Shown here: piece after piece, positions 32,738-41,531 of the stretch
Layout of the letters: each line of letters starts with the position of its first letter
Position numbering within the stretch: position 1 is the first letter of the stretch
Assembly: GCA_947493335.1 (NCBI GenBank)
Contig: CANLQO010000005.1
Span: forward strand, 62,001-126,000
DNA from: an uncultured Paracoccaceae bacterium
Lineage (GTDB): Bacteria; Pseudomonadota; Alphaproteobacteria; Rhodobacterales; Rhodobacteraceae
Reading direction: 5' to 3'
Length of the DNA: 64,000 nucleotides
The notes under the pieces: generated by a model
Databases searched by the model: none
The model's input: the letters and a program-made list of their open reading frames with translations, nothing else
Told to the model about the DNA's origin: nothing
Translations under genes and position numbers: made by a program

Positions 32738-33530
32738 GGACCAGGACGGCCGGGCAAATCACAAGCGGAGCTGAGAACAGGATCAAACGACGTTCTGACC
32801 AGCGGTATTTTGATTTGAAGACCGAGTAGAGAGCGAGCAGTCCCCATCCGACGGCGGCTATCACGAACTGACGCTCGCCGTTTGAAAGGAAGGTCAAAAG
32901 CGACAACGAAACGGCATAGCAAGCGAAGACTAATCGCGAGCTCGTACCTTCCCCAAGTCGAACAGCGATGGTTGCGTCGTCACCATTGATGTCCGGTACA
33001 TCGCAGGCAAGTTCACGCGCGAAGACCGCCAGTACCAGTGGTGCGAAAAGCCATGGAGAGCTGAACAGCTCGTCGCTAGAGAAATCGATGATAGCGAGAG
33101 GTACCGTGGAACTGAAAGCAATATAAACGTTTTTCAGACTTGGAAAATTCCGTTTGATGAAGCTGTAGTTCGACAGCGCGATAAACAGCAGAGACCAAAG
33201 AAATTTCGCGAGTGGCAGCGGTTGGATCGCGATCAACATAATCGATCCTACGAACAAGAAGATGTATGTTGTGGTCACCAGGTGTGAAAGCGCCGGATAC
33301 TCAGATAGCGCTCGTTCGGGGTGGTTTATTCGATCCTGTTCTTGATCAAAGATATCATTGATGCAAAATCCTGCGGCTGCGATCAACAACATCGGAGCTG
33401 CTTGGAAGGCAGCAGGAAGCAGCGGCGTTTGAACGTACAAGAATCCTAGCAGAACCGCTGCAAAAAGCAGGAATGCTCGGGTCGGGCGGGCAGTTGAAAA
33501 TGCTCTGTGTATGTTCGCGCCCGAACTCAT
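32730..33530 (-). CDS. UbiA-family prenyltransferase-like membrane protein
   Basis: This 266-residue integral membrane protein carries both Asp-rich motifs of the UbiA superfamily: NDIFDQEQDRINHPERAL at about residues 58-75 (NDxxDxxxDRxN) and DVPDINGDDATIAVRLGE at about 175-192. Eight or so membrane helices surround them. UbiA enzymes transfer prenyl chains to aromatic or sugar acceptors in membranes. The substrate cannot be named, and no quinone or heme pathway gene is nearby. The start region is the right copy of the 17-bp inverted repeat, with AGGA before the ATG. A tyrosine recombinase gene ends about 65 bases beyond that repeat. Confidence 0.85.
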   Translation of the reverse strand: MSSGANIHRAFSTARPTRAFLLFAAVLLGFLYVQTPLLPAAFQAAPMLLIAAAGFCINDIFDQEQDRINHPERALSEYPALSHLVTTTYIFLFVGSIMLIAIQPLPLAKFLWSLLFIALSNYSFIKRNFPSLKNVYIAFSSTVPLAIIDFSSDELFSSPWLFAPLVLAVFARELACDVPDINGDDATIAVRLGEGTSSRLVFACYAVSLSLLTFLSNGERQFVIAAVGWGLLALYSVFKSKYRWSERRLILFSAPLVICPAVLVLN

Positions 33531-33544
33531 AATTCCTAGTTATC
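33528..33544 (-). repeat. 17-bp inverted repeat, right copy (ends at a start codon)
   Basis: The minus strand reads GATAACTAGGAATTATG, identical to 31761-31777 in opposite orientation. It contains the ribosome site and ATG of the UbiA-family gene. Confidence 0.85.
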
Positions 33545-33608
33545 CGCCCATGCCAGCGGTGCGGTGCAAACGCCTCAGCAACGTGCCGAGGCGCATGAAA
33601 CTTGACCA

Positions 33609-34550
33609 TCAGTAGGAATCGACTTTGGCTAACGTGTCGGCGGCAGACACTGCCGAGCTGAGTGAGTTGTCCGAAACCTTTGTGTAGATTTCCGTCGTGG
33701 CAATGCTAGCGTGGCCGAGCAGGCGTTGGACCAACCTTATGTCGACTCCTTCCTCAATGAGCAGAGTTGCTGCCGAGTGCCGGAACCGATGCGGGGTAAG
33801 ATGGGGTTCTATTCTTAGTGATTTGGAGAGAGTTCTTAGCCTTTTCCGAAAAGCTTGGGGAGTGAGGCGATCTCCCATTGAGTTGGTGAACAGCCAGGCC
33901 TGCGAGCCGGAGATTTCACAGCGGTCTTCCCAAAAACGTCGAAAATCAGTTTGCAACCGATCGTTCGCAACATAAACCGTGCGCTCGCGGTCGCCCTTTC
34001 CTCTGACACGGATTTGCGTCGCAGCGCCGGTAACGTCGCATACGCGAAGCGAGGTTAGCTCTCCAATCCTCAGGCCGGTCACAATCAGCAATCTTGCTAT
34101 TAGACCTGTGATAAGCGCAGCTGCAATCTTTTGCTGCTTGGATTGCGTGTCGGCGGGACCAAGTTGTACGATGTGCTGAGCCGATCGGAAAACGGCACCG
34201 AGAGTGGGGCGGTCGACTGGACGGGGTAGGCGTTTAGGCACTCTCATGTCTAGTCGCAGACCTTCAAAGGGTGATGGAAAGTCGGCGTCATTTTCCGCAA
34301 GCCAGCCGAAGTAAGACCTTAGCGTTACCAATCTACGCCGGATCGTCGCCGGGCTCGCTCCTTGCTCCTCTCTGAGGTCCTTCTGAAAGTCGATTATGTC
34401 AGCGGCCAAAGGGAGATCGTTCAACTTCGACTTCTGTTTGAACTTTGCGAACGCAGTTAGATCCTGTCGATAGGCTCGTAGGCTGTGTTCACTCAGCCCA
34501 AGTTGTTCGCGACAGTAGTTCTCAAAATCGTTGATCCGTATTGTGGTCAT
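33609..34550 (-). CDS. Tyrosine recombinase, XerC/XerD-like
   Basis: This 313-residue recombinase has an N-terminal SAM-like domain (FENYCREQLGLSEHSLRAYRQDL) and a catalytic domain. The active-site residues are all visible: Arg in VTGLRIGELTSLRV, the beta Lys region RGKGDRERTVYV, His-x-x-Arg in HLTPHRFRHSAATLL, His in LLGHASIATTEIY, and the nucleophilic Tyr in that last motif. The ATG at 34550 follows GAGGG; the earlier open frame is not needed. Its product may act on the 17-bp inverted repeats at 31761 and 33528, the nearer of which lies 64 bases from its 3' end. Confidence 0.92.
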   Translation of the reverse strand: MTTIRINDFENYCREQLGLSEHSLRAYRQDLTAFAKFKQKSKLNDLPLAADIIDFQKDLREEQGASPATIRRRLVTLRSYFGWLAENDADFPSPFEGLRLDMRVPKRLPRPVDRPTLGAVFRSAQHIVQLGPADTQSKQQKIAAALITGLIARLLIVTGLRIGELTSLRVCDVTGAATQIRVRGKGDRERTVYVANDRLQTDFRRFWEDRCEISGSQAWLFTNSMGDRLTPQAFRKRLRTLSKSLRIEPHLTPHRFRHSAATLLIEEGVDIRLVQRLLGHASIATTEIYTKVSDNSLSSAVSAADTLAKVDSY

Positions 34551-34802
34551 GTTCCCTCGCTTGCAGATCTGGGGCCGCCGTCTGTTGTCGACGACTTCCA
34601 ACCCCTTCAAAGGTGCACAGGAGTTGAGGGAATTTGCTTTGGCAACAGTGGTATGCACTTCCGTTGTACCAAGAAAGAAGGAGCAGCATCAGCTTCCGCT
34701 CACCCAAAATACTAACGAAAGCCTTGACACATAGGGGTCGCTCGATACCATCGATGACGTATAGTGAGACGTTCTCTTGCAAAATTTGTAACTGGAAGAA
34801 TT

Positions 34803-35117
34803 ATGTCGGAAGTAAGTACCGTAAACCTAGAAATTGATGGCCATACTCTAGAGTTTTCAACGGGTGAAAGGCTCAAGGAAGGTGAATTTCAACCGACCGG
34901 TGTTGGAGAAAAGATCTCGGCAAAATTCTCAGACGTTTTTGATCCACTTCAAAAACTGATCTCTGGATTTAACGAGAAAATAGAAAAGTTGGAAAAAAAG
35001 CCATCCAACGTGGAGATTTCGATTGGGGTTACAATTTCAGCTGACGCAGGATTGATTTTTGCCTCTTCTGGCGCCGAAGGGCAAATGCAAGTCAAGCTGT
35101 CCTGGGATCTGGCCTAA
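34803..35117 (+). CDS. Trypsin-co-occurring domain 1 (Trypco1/CU044_2847-like) protein
   Basis: This 104-residue protein shows the Trypco1 pattern: an N-terminal strand pair (VNLEIDGHTLEFS), a helical middle (FDPLQKLISGFNEKIEKLEK), and the typical ending PSNVEISIGVTISADAGLIF ... QVKLSWD. In this family the last strands read like F-G-x-x-x-x-A-x-A-G. These small proteins are encoded next to trypsin-like proteases in predicted NTP-dependent or multi-part conflict systems. The protease gene follows after seven bases. The ATG at 34803 has GGAAG upstream. The likely role is substrate or partner of the protease; this is inference. Confidence 0.8.
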   Translation: MSEVSTVNLEIDGHTLEFSTGERLKEGEFQPTGVGEKISAKFSDVFDPLQKLISGFNEKIEKLEKKPSNVEISIGVTISADAGLIFASSGAEGQMQVKLSWDLA

Positions 35118-35124
35118 TCGATAG

Positions 35125-37971
35125 ATGAAGTCCGAAGCACAACCGTACTGCTTTAGTGTCCATACCAGTAGAGATGATCCGCCCGTGGGAGCGGCAGTTG
35201 CACTGGGTGGTGGCCTTTTTGTGACTTGTGCTCATGTTGTCAATCTTGGACTTGGACGGAATAGGCTCGAAGTGGAGCGCCCTTCTGAGAACGACGAGGT
35301 ATTACTGCGGCGAACTTTCCTCGGAGAGGGTTCAAACAACAGTCAAACTAGCAAAGTACGGCGTTGGGTAGTTGCGAAAGTTGAATATTGGTCAGCGCCG
35401 ACTAATCAGCATGAGGGTAGTGATGATCTCTGTATACTGTCTTGTGGTGAAGCTGCTGAACCGACTAAGATCGATCTTGCACCGCCCGAGGCCGGCCAAA
35501 AAATAGAGCTTTGGGGCTATCATCGAGGCGGTAAGCAAGGCGCCCCAATAGTAGCTGAAATTTCTGGCATTCGAGACGATGGGCGATGCCACTGCCAGGG
35601 AAGCAATGACGATGGCGTCTTTCTTCAGCCAGGGGCAAGTGGTGCAGGAGTTTTTGACCAAGAGACAGGTTCACTCGTTGCCATAGTTTCTGGAAGGTAC
35701 GAAAGTTCCGAGGGACGAGAAGGTTTGCTTATAGGCTCCGACGTACTCGGCCGTGCTATAAGCATCGCAAACGTAGATGATTCCGGCGATGTCGAACTCG
35801 CGGAATGCTTTGACCAATTTTTCGAGTATATTGAGCAAGAAGATAGCAAGCTATCACAGCGGTCATCAAGAACAGATGATCGCTTTAAGGTGCTTCGCGA
35901 GCCAAATTTTATCCTGTACAAAGTTGGTAGTAGCTACGCGATCGCAATTGTTGACAAGGACTCCGATGTTAAGTCTTCAGGACTTACGATTCCTCAATAT
36001 GAAAATTCAATATTTGCTCCTCAGGTTAACTTATTTCCGAAATCCAATATAGAAAGAACAGGCTTCTCCGGCGGTTTTGTCCATCCCGCAATATTACCAA
36101 CAGAGAACAAGCGGCTTCATATCTTTGTAGACGCCAACATATTTTTTCAGTTCTTGTATTTTCCATATAGTAGAATAACGCTTCCGCGCGATGCGCGTGA
36201 CCGCAAGACAGATGTCTCAATTTCGTCCTTTTACCGAGCACTCTTGCGCCTACATGGGCAACAGAATGTTTTTCCTTGCGAGATAGCAGCATCTGATTGG
36301 AAAACCGACCCACTGTGCCGGGCCGTCTATGATCTACCTGCATTTACGCGTTTCGCTCCAACCCCAAATAATAGTCTTCACATAGGGTCGCTTCGAAATG
36401 CACTGGCTTCATACATTCTTTACTTAAGACAGCAAATTGACGGCCGTTTCTCCGTCCGATTTGATGATACCAATCTCACTATTCATGAGAATGAAGGGTA
36501 TACAAACAGCGAGCGTGATATTCTTCTTGACTTGAATTGGCTTGGCATAGGGACGACAGGAAATGCGGAAAACGAAGTGACTGGTGCTAAGGAAGGGAAC
36601 TTTGAGCAGAAAATATCTAGCAAGGATTCCATTGTTGTTTTCTCACAAAGTGATCAATCGCAACAGCCCATCTATGAAATTTGCAGGAAAGTCCTTTCTG
36701 ACTATGGTGCGATCGTTACGTCCCCCGAGGGCTATGCCTTCAAGATAACAAAGAAGCTAATCCCATACTATTGTTGGCTTGATGCTGAAGCAGGACCAAA
36801 GATACGATACAATTTTCCGAAGGAGTTTGATAGCGACACAAAGACGACTATCGAAGCTGAAGAGCGATCGTTCGAAATCTTTTGGAAGGATCGACAGCTT
36901 CCTAGGTATCGCTTCGCTGGTGCAATCGATGACATGTTACATTTCTCACACATCAACAGAGACTTTGGGCAAACCGGCTTAACTGAGATGCAGTCTGCGC
37001 TGAGACAGGCAATCTTCAACGCTTTGAGTGATGATGGCATAATGAACGCCCAGCAGTATAGGGAAGATCTACGAAAGCAATCATTGAAGTATGCAAGGGG
37101 AAAATCTCGGCCCATACCTTTTCTCAGCCCTAGAATTTATTTTCATTCGGCGATTGTTGTTAATGAACGTGGTGAGAAGTACAGTAAATCCGAACCAACA
37201 GTAGCGACAATACGTGATGCAAGACGGGAGCGCAGCCTTCTCCCCGAGGCCGTTCTTGCGACATTGTGCTCGTCGTTTGTTCCGTCAAATCTGGACGACC
37301 GGGATCTTCGTGCCCGATCATTGGCAATCAGAGCAGTGAGATTTGGCAGAGTCGAATTCCTTAACTGGTTCTCAAAACGATGTGAAGCTAGTTGGCTACT
37401 TGCCAACACTCAAATGACTCTACCAGCACTCGGTAACTCGGATGAGGATGTGATCGAGGAAAAGAAGATTCTAAGAGGTCGTGTTCCAATTAGTGACAAG
37501 CTATTGAAAAAATTCGACTCCTGGTGTGTCAACAACATGTCTTACTGGAGGTTTCAATCTCTTTCAGAGTCCGGGTTACGCCAAGTATTCGACATCGGTG
37601 AGGTCCGGGCCGAAATTGTAGAAGAGTGCTTCAGGGTACGGGCTTGGTTCGACAGTTGGAAAAGTGTCTTGCGAATACTTGCATGGCTTCATCGATCTAG
37701 TCGCGAAAGCTCAGCCATTGCAGAACGATTATCGAGCATTATTGAATTCCTCGAATTACATCAATTGGCAAACATAAAAGAAAAAACGAAAATCAAGCGA
37801 ATGTACTACCAAGCGAATGATCACGGTCAAGTCGATCAAGACCTATATGACAAAGTACATTGTCGGAAAAACATTGTGCTCTTTAAGCGCTTGCGGGAAG
37901 AAATTTTCGACTGTGATTACGGAGCACCCGTCGAAGTGATCGTTCACTTGTATCGAGTCAGTAAACACTAA
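35125..37971 (+). CDS. Trypsin-like protease fused to a glutamyl-tRNA-synthetase-like domain
   Basis: This 948-residue fusion has a serine-protease fold in residues 1-215: His37 in FVTCAHVVN, Asp101 in SDDLCIL and Ser172 in PGASGAGVF, a complete triad. Residues 250-400 are unassigned. Residues about 405-720 follow class I glutamyl-tRNA synthetase: RFAPTPNNSLHIGSLRNAL (HIGH-like HIGS at 419-422), RFSVRFDDTN, PRYRFAGAIDDMLHFSHINR, and a KMSKS-like KYSKS at 685-689. The C-terminal 230 residues do not look like an anticodon-binding domain. No signal peptide is present. It sits between the Trypco1 and GAF genes and is much AT-richer than the replicon backbone. It is not a housekeeping GltX. The two activities may be an activation trigger and a tRNA- or amino-acid-adenylating effector. 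Confidence 0.82.
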   Translation: MKSEAQPYCFSVHTSRDDPPVGAAVALGGGLFVTCAHVVNLGLGRNRLEVERPSENDEVLLRRTFLGEGSNNSQTSKVRRWVVAKVEYWSAPTNQHEGSDDLCILSCGEAAEPTKIDLAPPEAGQKIELWGYHRGGKQGAPIVAEISGIRDDGRCHCQGSNDDGVFLQPGASGAGVFDQETGSLVAIVSGRYESSEGREGLLIGSDVLGRAISIANVDDSGDVELAECFDQFFEYIEQEDSKLSQRSSRTDDRFKVLREPNFILYKVGSSYAIAIVDKDSDVKSSGLTIPQYENSIFAPQVNLFPKSNIERTGFSGGFVHPAILPTENKRLHIFVDANIFFQFLYFPYSRITLPRDARDRKTDVSISSFYRALLRLHGQQNVFPCEIAASDWKTDPLCRAVYDLPAFTRFAPTPNNSLHIGSLRNALASYILYLRQQIDGRFSVRFDDTNLTIHENEGYTNSERDILLDLNWLGIGTTGNAENEVTGAKEGNFEQKISSKDSIVVFSQSDQSQQPIYEICRKVLSDYGAIVTSPEGYAFKITKKLIPYYCWLDAEAGPKIRYNFPKEFDSDTKTTIEAEERSFEIFWKDRQLPRYRFAGAIDDMLHFSHINRDFGQTGLTEMQSALRQAIFNALSDDGIMNAQQYREDLRKQSLKYARGKSRPIPFLSPRIYFHSAIVVNERGEKYSKSEPTVATIRDARRERSLLPEAVLATLCSSFVPSNLDDRDLRARSLAIRAVRFGRVEFLNWFSKRCEASWLLANTQMTLPALGNSDEDVIEEKKILRGRVPISDKLLKKFDSWCVNNMSYWRFQSLSESGLRQVFDIGEVRAEIVEECFRVRAWFDSWKSVLRILAWLHRSSRESSAIAERLSSIIEFLELHQLANIKEKTKIKRMYYQANDHGQVDQDLYDKVHCRKNIVLFKRLREEIFDCDYGAPVEVIVHLYRVSKH

Positions 37972-37981
37972 GAGGTGAGTT

Positions 37982-39844
37982 TTGGCCGCGGAAAGCTTTA
38001 CATATATTCCTAGTACGACGATCGAAGCATTTATCAGTCAGAATTCCGAGATCGCTTCTGAGGTGGCGGTGAATCTCTCACGCGCAAGAGTGGGCCTATA
38101 CTTTCTTAAGGAAGATGGGGATTTTGAAGCTAACGCTCGGTCGTTGTCCGATCAAACTCTGAAGTTTGAGCCGTCTGCTTGGAACGAAGGTTTGATGGGT
38201 TTGTCTGTCCTTGAGAACAGGGCGCAAGCGTGGCCTGACGACGAAATGGCGAAAAAGGCTTATAGAGCCTCGAACCCAGAAACATGCTATGAAATTTCAG
38301 TTCCGATCAGGAGCCTTGAGGTTCCCGCTGGTGTATTGCTTGCGAACTTTAGGGATGGGGACGAACCAACCATTTCGGAGAAGAGACGCTACATTGCTGA
38401 GCTGGAGACTTGGGCTGAAAGAATTTCGCTCTTAATCGAAAGGGAGAGTTTTCATAGGCCGGCGATTGAGCGAATTCGCCAAATAGTATCGACTTTGATA
38501 CGCAAAACAAATAGCAAAGCTGGATATGTTGCGTTCAAAACGCCAAACGGCCAGATCTCCTACATTACCAACAAGAATGACGGGCAAGATATTTTTTTGA
38601 GATTGAATGTTTCTGAAGGATTGACTGGGAAGGTATTCCGTACTGGATTAGATATTATATCAGGGAATGTTTGGAAAGAAGAAGAGTACAAGGCATCTGA
38701 CCAGGAAATAAACTCCGAAATTCTATTAGCGGGGAAGAATGAAGCGAACGTACTGTGCGTTCTAAATTTGGAAGCTACTGGAAAGCATCACTACGGAGTA
38801 GACTACGAAGAGCTTTGCAGAAAATCACTGCCAGAAATTGTCTCATTGGTACAAGAGCTGCTGTCATCCGGCCTGCCCAAGCGATCTAACGTCAATGATG
38901 TCACTTCAATTGTTGAAGAATGTAATTTATTTTTTCGAGATGTTGAGATCTCATCGCTTCGTGCCATGCCAGATCTTGCTTTGGAGTTCATTCAAGAATG
39001 CCTGAGAACTAGACTTGACGGCCAGCAACTCTTTTTGCTCCGAAGTGATCAAAGCCTCGAAAGCGAAGCGGTGGCAGCTTCTGTTCTGCTGAAAAACAAC
39101 GTGGAAGCAGGTGCCGAACACATAGATGGAACTTGGTACACATTTGCTCCGTTTCGAATCCAGGGAGATTTGGTGGCCATTGTTGGTTACAGCTCGGCCG
39201 AGCGTGGGGGTTACCTAGATTTTCGTCTAATTAACACAGTTTGTCGTGTCGCTGAACTTGAAGTATCCAACGCAGAAGAGAAGATGCGTTCAAAGGCATT
39301 TGAAGAGCTGGCAATGGCGTGTGGATCAGATCCAAATTCTGAAGTTTCGCTGTTCAAGGCGCTTTCGTTTCTGAAGGTGATTTGTGACGTGGACGAAATC
39401 ACAGTATTTTCGAAGTTTGTTTTGAATGGGGAAGAGCGAATTTTCCCGATTGCGTCGACGTCACAAAAACTTGAACCTTCAGTTGATTTGGAGAGTTCGT
39501 ACCTGATTCAAGAGGATGATGGCCTGACAGGCTTTGCCGCAACCAGAAGAGTTGTGACGTCAATAAACAATGTGGAAAATGATGTTGAACTGAAGAATAT
39601 CTCCAAGTCGCTCTCTTGGAAGAAGAAGGTCTCTGAAGACAGGGGCCTAAAAATTAGGTCGTTCATAGCATCTCCGATTGAGTATGAAGCTTCTCGAACG
39701 CTCGTCGGTCTAGTCCGAGGACATCGGCTTCAATCTAGATCAGGTGGTTCGCCTTTCTCGGTGGAAGAGGCGCGACGTTTTGAGGTCGTGGCGAAACTTT
39801 TGGGGACAACACATGGAGGTCTTCTGTCCTCATACTTCGACTGA
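37982..39844 (+). CDS. Multi-GAF-like domain protein
   Basis: The 620-residue protein starts at a TTG preceded by AGAGGTGAG, ten bases after the previous stop. It looks like three or four GAF-type sensor units in tandem. GLMGLSVLENRAQAWPDDE with SVPIRSLEVPAGVLLANF is in residues about 70-125. NVSEGLTGKVFRTGLDIISG with NVLCVLNLEAT is in about 205-265. EDDGLTGFAATRRVVTSINN with SFIASPIEYEASRTLVGLVR is in about 510-585. These are the GLTG...V and VPI...GVL motifs of GAF domains. No output domain is visible. It may sense a small molecule or scaffold the protease/synthetase fusion, with which it is co-transcribed. Confidence 0.75.
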   Translation: MAAESFTYIPSTTIEAFISQNSEIASEVAVNLSRARVGLYFLKEDGDFEANARSLSDQTLKFEPSAWNEGLMGLSVLENRAQAWPDDEMAKKAYRASNPETCYEISVPIRSLEVPAGVLLANFRDGDEPTISEKRRYIAELETWAERISLLIERESFHRPAIERIRQIVSTLIRKTNSKAGYVAFKTPNGQISYITNKNDGQDIFLRLNVSEGLTGKVFRTGLDIISGNVWKEEEYKASDQEINSEILLAGKNEANVLCVLNLEATGKHHYGVDYEELCRKSLPEIVSLVQELLSSGLPKRSNVNDVTSIVEECNLFFRDVEISSLRAMPDLALEFIQECLRTRLDGQQLFLLRSDQSLESEAVAASVLLKNNVEAGAEHIDGTWYTFAPFRIQGDLVAIVGYSSAERGGYLDFRLINTVCRVAELEVSNAEEKMRSKAFEELAMACGSDPNSEVSLFKALSFLKVICDVDEITVFSKFVLNGEERIFPIASTSQKLEPSVDLESSYLIQEDDGLTGFAATRRVVTSINNVENDVELKNISKSLSWKKKVSEDRGLKIRSFIASPIEYEASRTLVGLVRGHRLQSRSGGSPFSVEEARRFEVVAKLLGTTHGGLLSSYFD

Positions 39845-40212
39845 TACATGATGTGGATATATTTTAAGGTCCACTGAATTGGTAACGCTGGCCTATACGT
39901 AGGTGCGTTCACGAATTAACTCGGCAGCGATAATGTGGGGCGCTACGGGTGCACAGTTGATTGTGGGATGATATTTCTCGGTTATCGTTACTCAGGCGTG
40001 TTCGAGCCTTGGGACATTCCTAAACGTCGGCTTTTGGGAAGCTGCAGCGCAGCGGCCGAACGCATCGGCAATGTCCGGTTTGGGCCGAGGCGCGCCAAGG
40101 AAGCCAGTTGCATTCCTTCCGCGCTCATCTGAGTAGGACATATTGGTTCAGTGATGTAGATACCAAAATCTGTTCAACTTGCGCTCTGTCATGAGGTTTG
40201 GTAATAACAATT
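39845..40212. other. Intergenic region after the GAF gene
   Basis: About 370 bases show no credible gene. The left part still has the AT-rich character of the trypsin operon, and the right part (from about 40025) returns to GC-rich DNA with a fragment (TGTCCGGTTTGGGCCG at about 40073) resembling a repeat-like sequence seen again near 48146. The transition may mark the right boundary of the acquired segment. The LysR promoter must lie at its end. Confidence 0.4.
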
Positions 40213-41106
40213 ATGCGACGAGACTTGGAAATTGACCTCCTTAGATCGTTTGTTTCCGTAGCGGAGCATAAGAACTTCACGCGCGCTGCTGCTGCGATTG
40301 GCAGAACTCAGAGCGCAATCAGTTTGCAAATTAAACGTCTAGAAGAAATCACGGGTTGCCGTCTCTTTGAGCGCAATCGGCAATCTGTAAAAATCACCCA
40401 TAACGGCGAATTCCTCCTAGTGCACGCGCATCGTATCCTCGCGATGAATGATGTGGCCTTGGCTCAATTGATACAACCTGAGGCCGCGGGATTGGTTCGG
40501 ATTGGCGCGCCCGATGACTATGCCACTTATCTCTTGCCGGATTTGTTGGAGGCGTTCTCCAACGCGAACCCACGCATCCGGTTTGAAGTGATTTGCGACA
40601 ATGGTGTCGACCTGTTGAAAATGCAGCGTCAGGGGCAGATGGATATCGTGATTGCGACGCATCCAGCTGATGATCTGTCGGGTGAGATCGCCCGATACGA
40701 ACCCCTGCACTGGGTCGCAGGTCGGGTGCCCTATCTTGATCCCGTCGAACCCCTTTCTCTGGTGTTGTTCCCGCAAGGCTGCGTTTGTCGAAATGCCGCA
40801 CTGAGAGCTTTGGGGGATATCGGTCGCGAGTGGAACATCGCCTATTCCACACGCAGCATCGGGCTGATGGAAAACGCGCTTCTAAAGGGATCGGGGATTT
40901 CGGTGATGGAACGTGCTGTCATCCCAAATTCTCTCACGATTGTTGATGGCAGAAATGGCCTGCCACCTTTAGGGCAAGTCGCAATATCCGTTCATCGAAA
41001 CCAGCAATCCGCTCCAGAACATGTTAATCTGGCCGCGGATTTCCTCCTCTCAAGACTGCAACAAGGATCCGAAGACTTGCGAATGCCAAGGAAGCTGGCT
41101 TCTTAA
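40213..41106 (+). CDS. LysR-family transcriptional regulator
   Basis: The 297-residue regulator opens with an HTH (EIDLLRSFVSVAEHKNFTRA, IGRTQSAISLQIKRLEEITG, LFERNRQSVKIT) and continues with a periplasmic-binding-like effector domain (GLVRIGAPDDYATYLLPDLL, MDIVIATHPAD). It lies upstream of a LysE-type exporter on the same strand with about 410 bases between them, so direct control is possible but not certain. The ATG at 40213 has no strong ribosome site; a TTG lies 15 bases earlier. Confidence 0.9.
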   Translation: MRRDLEIDLLRSFVSVAEHKNFTRAAAAIGRTQSAISLQIKRLEEITGCRLFERNRQSVKITHNGEFLLVHAHRILAMNDVALAQLIQPEAAGLVRIGAPDDYATYLLPDLLEAFSNANPRIRFEVICDNGVDLLKMQRQGQMDIVIATHPADDLSGEIARYEPLHWVAGRVPYLDPVEPLSLVLFPQGCVCRNAALRALGDIGREWNIAYSTRSIGLMENALLKGSGISVMERAVIPNSLTIVDGRNGLPPLGQVAISVHRNQQSAPEHVNLAADFLLSRLQQGSEDLRMPRKLAS

Positions 41107-41363
41107 GACGGAGGCCTGTTTTGTCGGAGGGTGGGTTTCCCACAGCATAAGTCTCGAACGCGGCATGCACGGCCCCAAAAGTCAGTGCTGAGCTCGCCCA
41201 CCGCTTGCTCCGTGCTCCAAAGAGTGAGAATCCGAATTGCTGTAGTGCGTTGCTTTTCGAGATACAGTTGAGGTTATATTCGATTTCCTCATCAATGGGA
41301 TGAGCTTAACTCGTTTCGCGAATGTTCGGCGGCCCCCTAGGCTGTGTCTAGGAGGACAATTCA

Positions 41364-41531
41364 ATGATCCAAATTCTTGCAGACGCCATGATGGTCGCAA
41401 CTTGTGTGAAGCAACCTGAAGGCTGCTTCGACAAATCGCGCACGCACAGCTCGTCCGTTTCGGGCCGATCAAAGAAGCAAAACGACAGACGAAAGTTCTG
41501 GCGCATTGGAAGGGATAAAAATGATGTCTGA
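41364..41531 (+). CDS. Small ORF with strong ribosome site, overlapping the LysE-type gene
   Basis: This 55-residue frame begins at the ATG at 41364, eight bases after a full AGGAGG. It ends at 41531, just inside the following exporter gene. The product (MIQILADAMMVATCVKQPEG, then a basic tail) matches no family I know. The consensus ribosome site and the overlap suggest a translated leader or a small protein coupled to exporter translation. The 257 bases before it (41107-41363) show no other gene. Confidence 0.45.
   Translation: MIQILADAMMVATCVKQPEGCFDKSRTHSSSVSGRSKKQNDRRKFWRIGRDKNDV

Noticed and set aside
35125-37971. Housekeeping glutamyl-tRNA synthetase
   Set aside because: The N-terminal protease, altered HIGH/KMSKS motifs, missing anticodon domain and operon partners exclude an ordinary GltX.
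39935-40132. A 65-codon plus-strand frame after the GAF gene
   Set aside because: No ribosome site, and the composition changes within the frame; it overlaps the degenerate repeat-like sequence.
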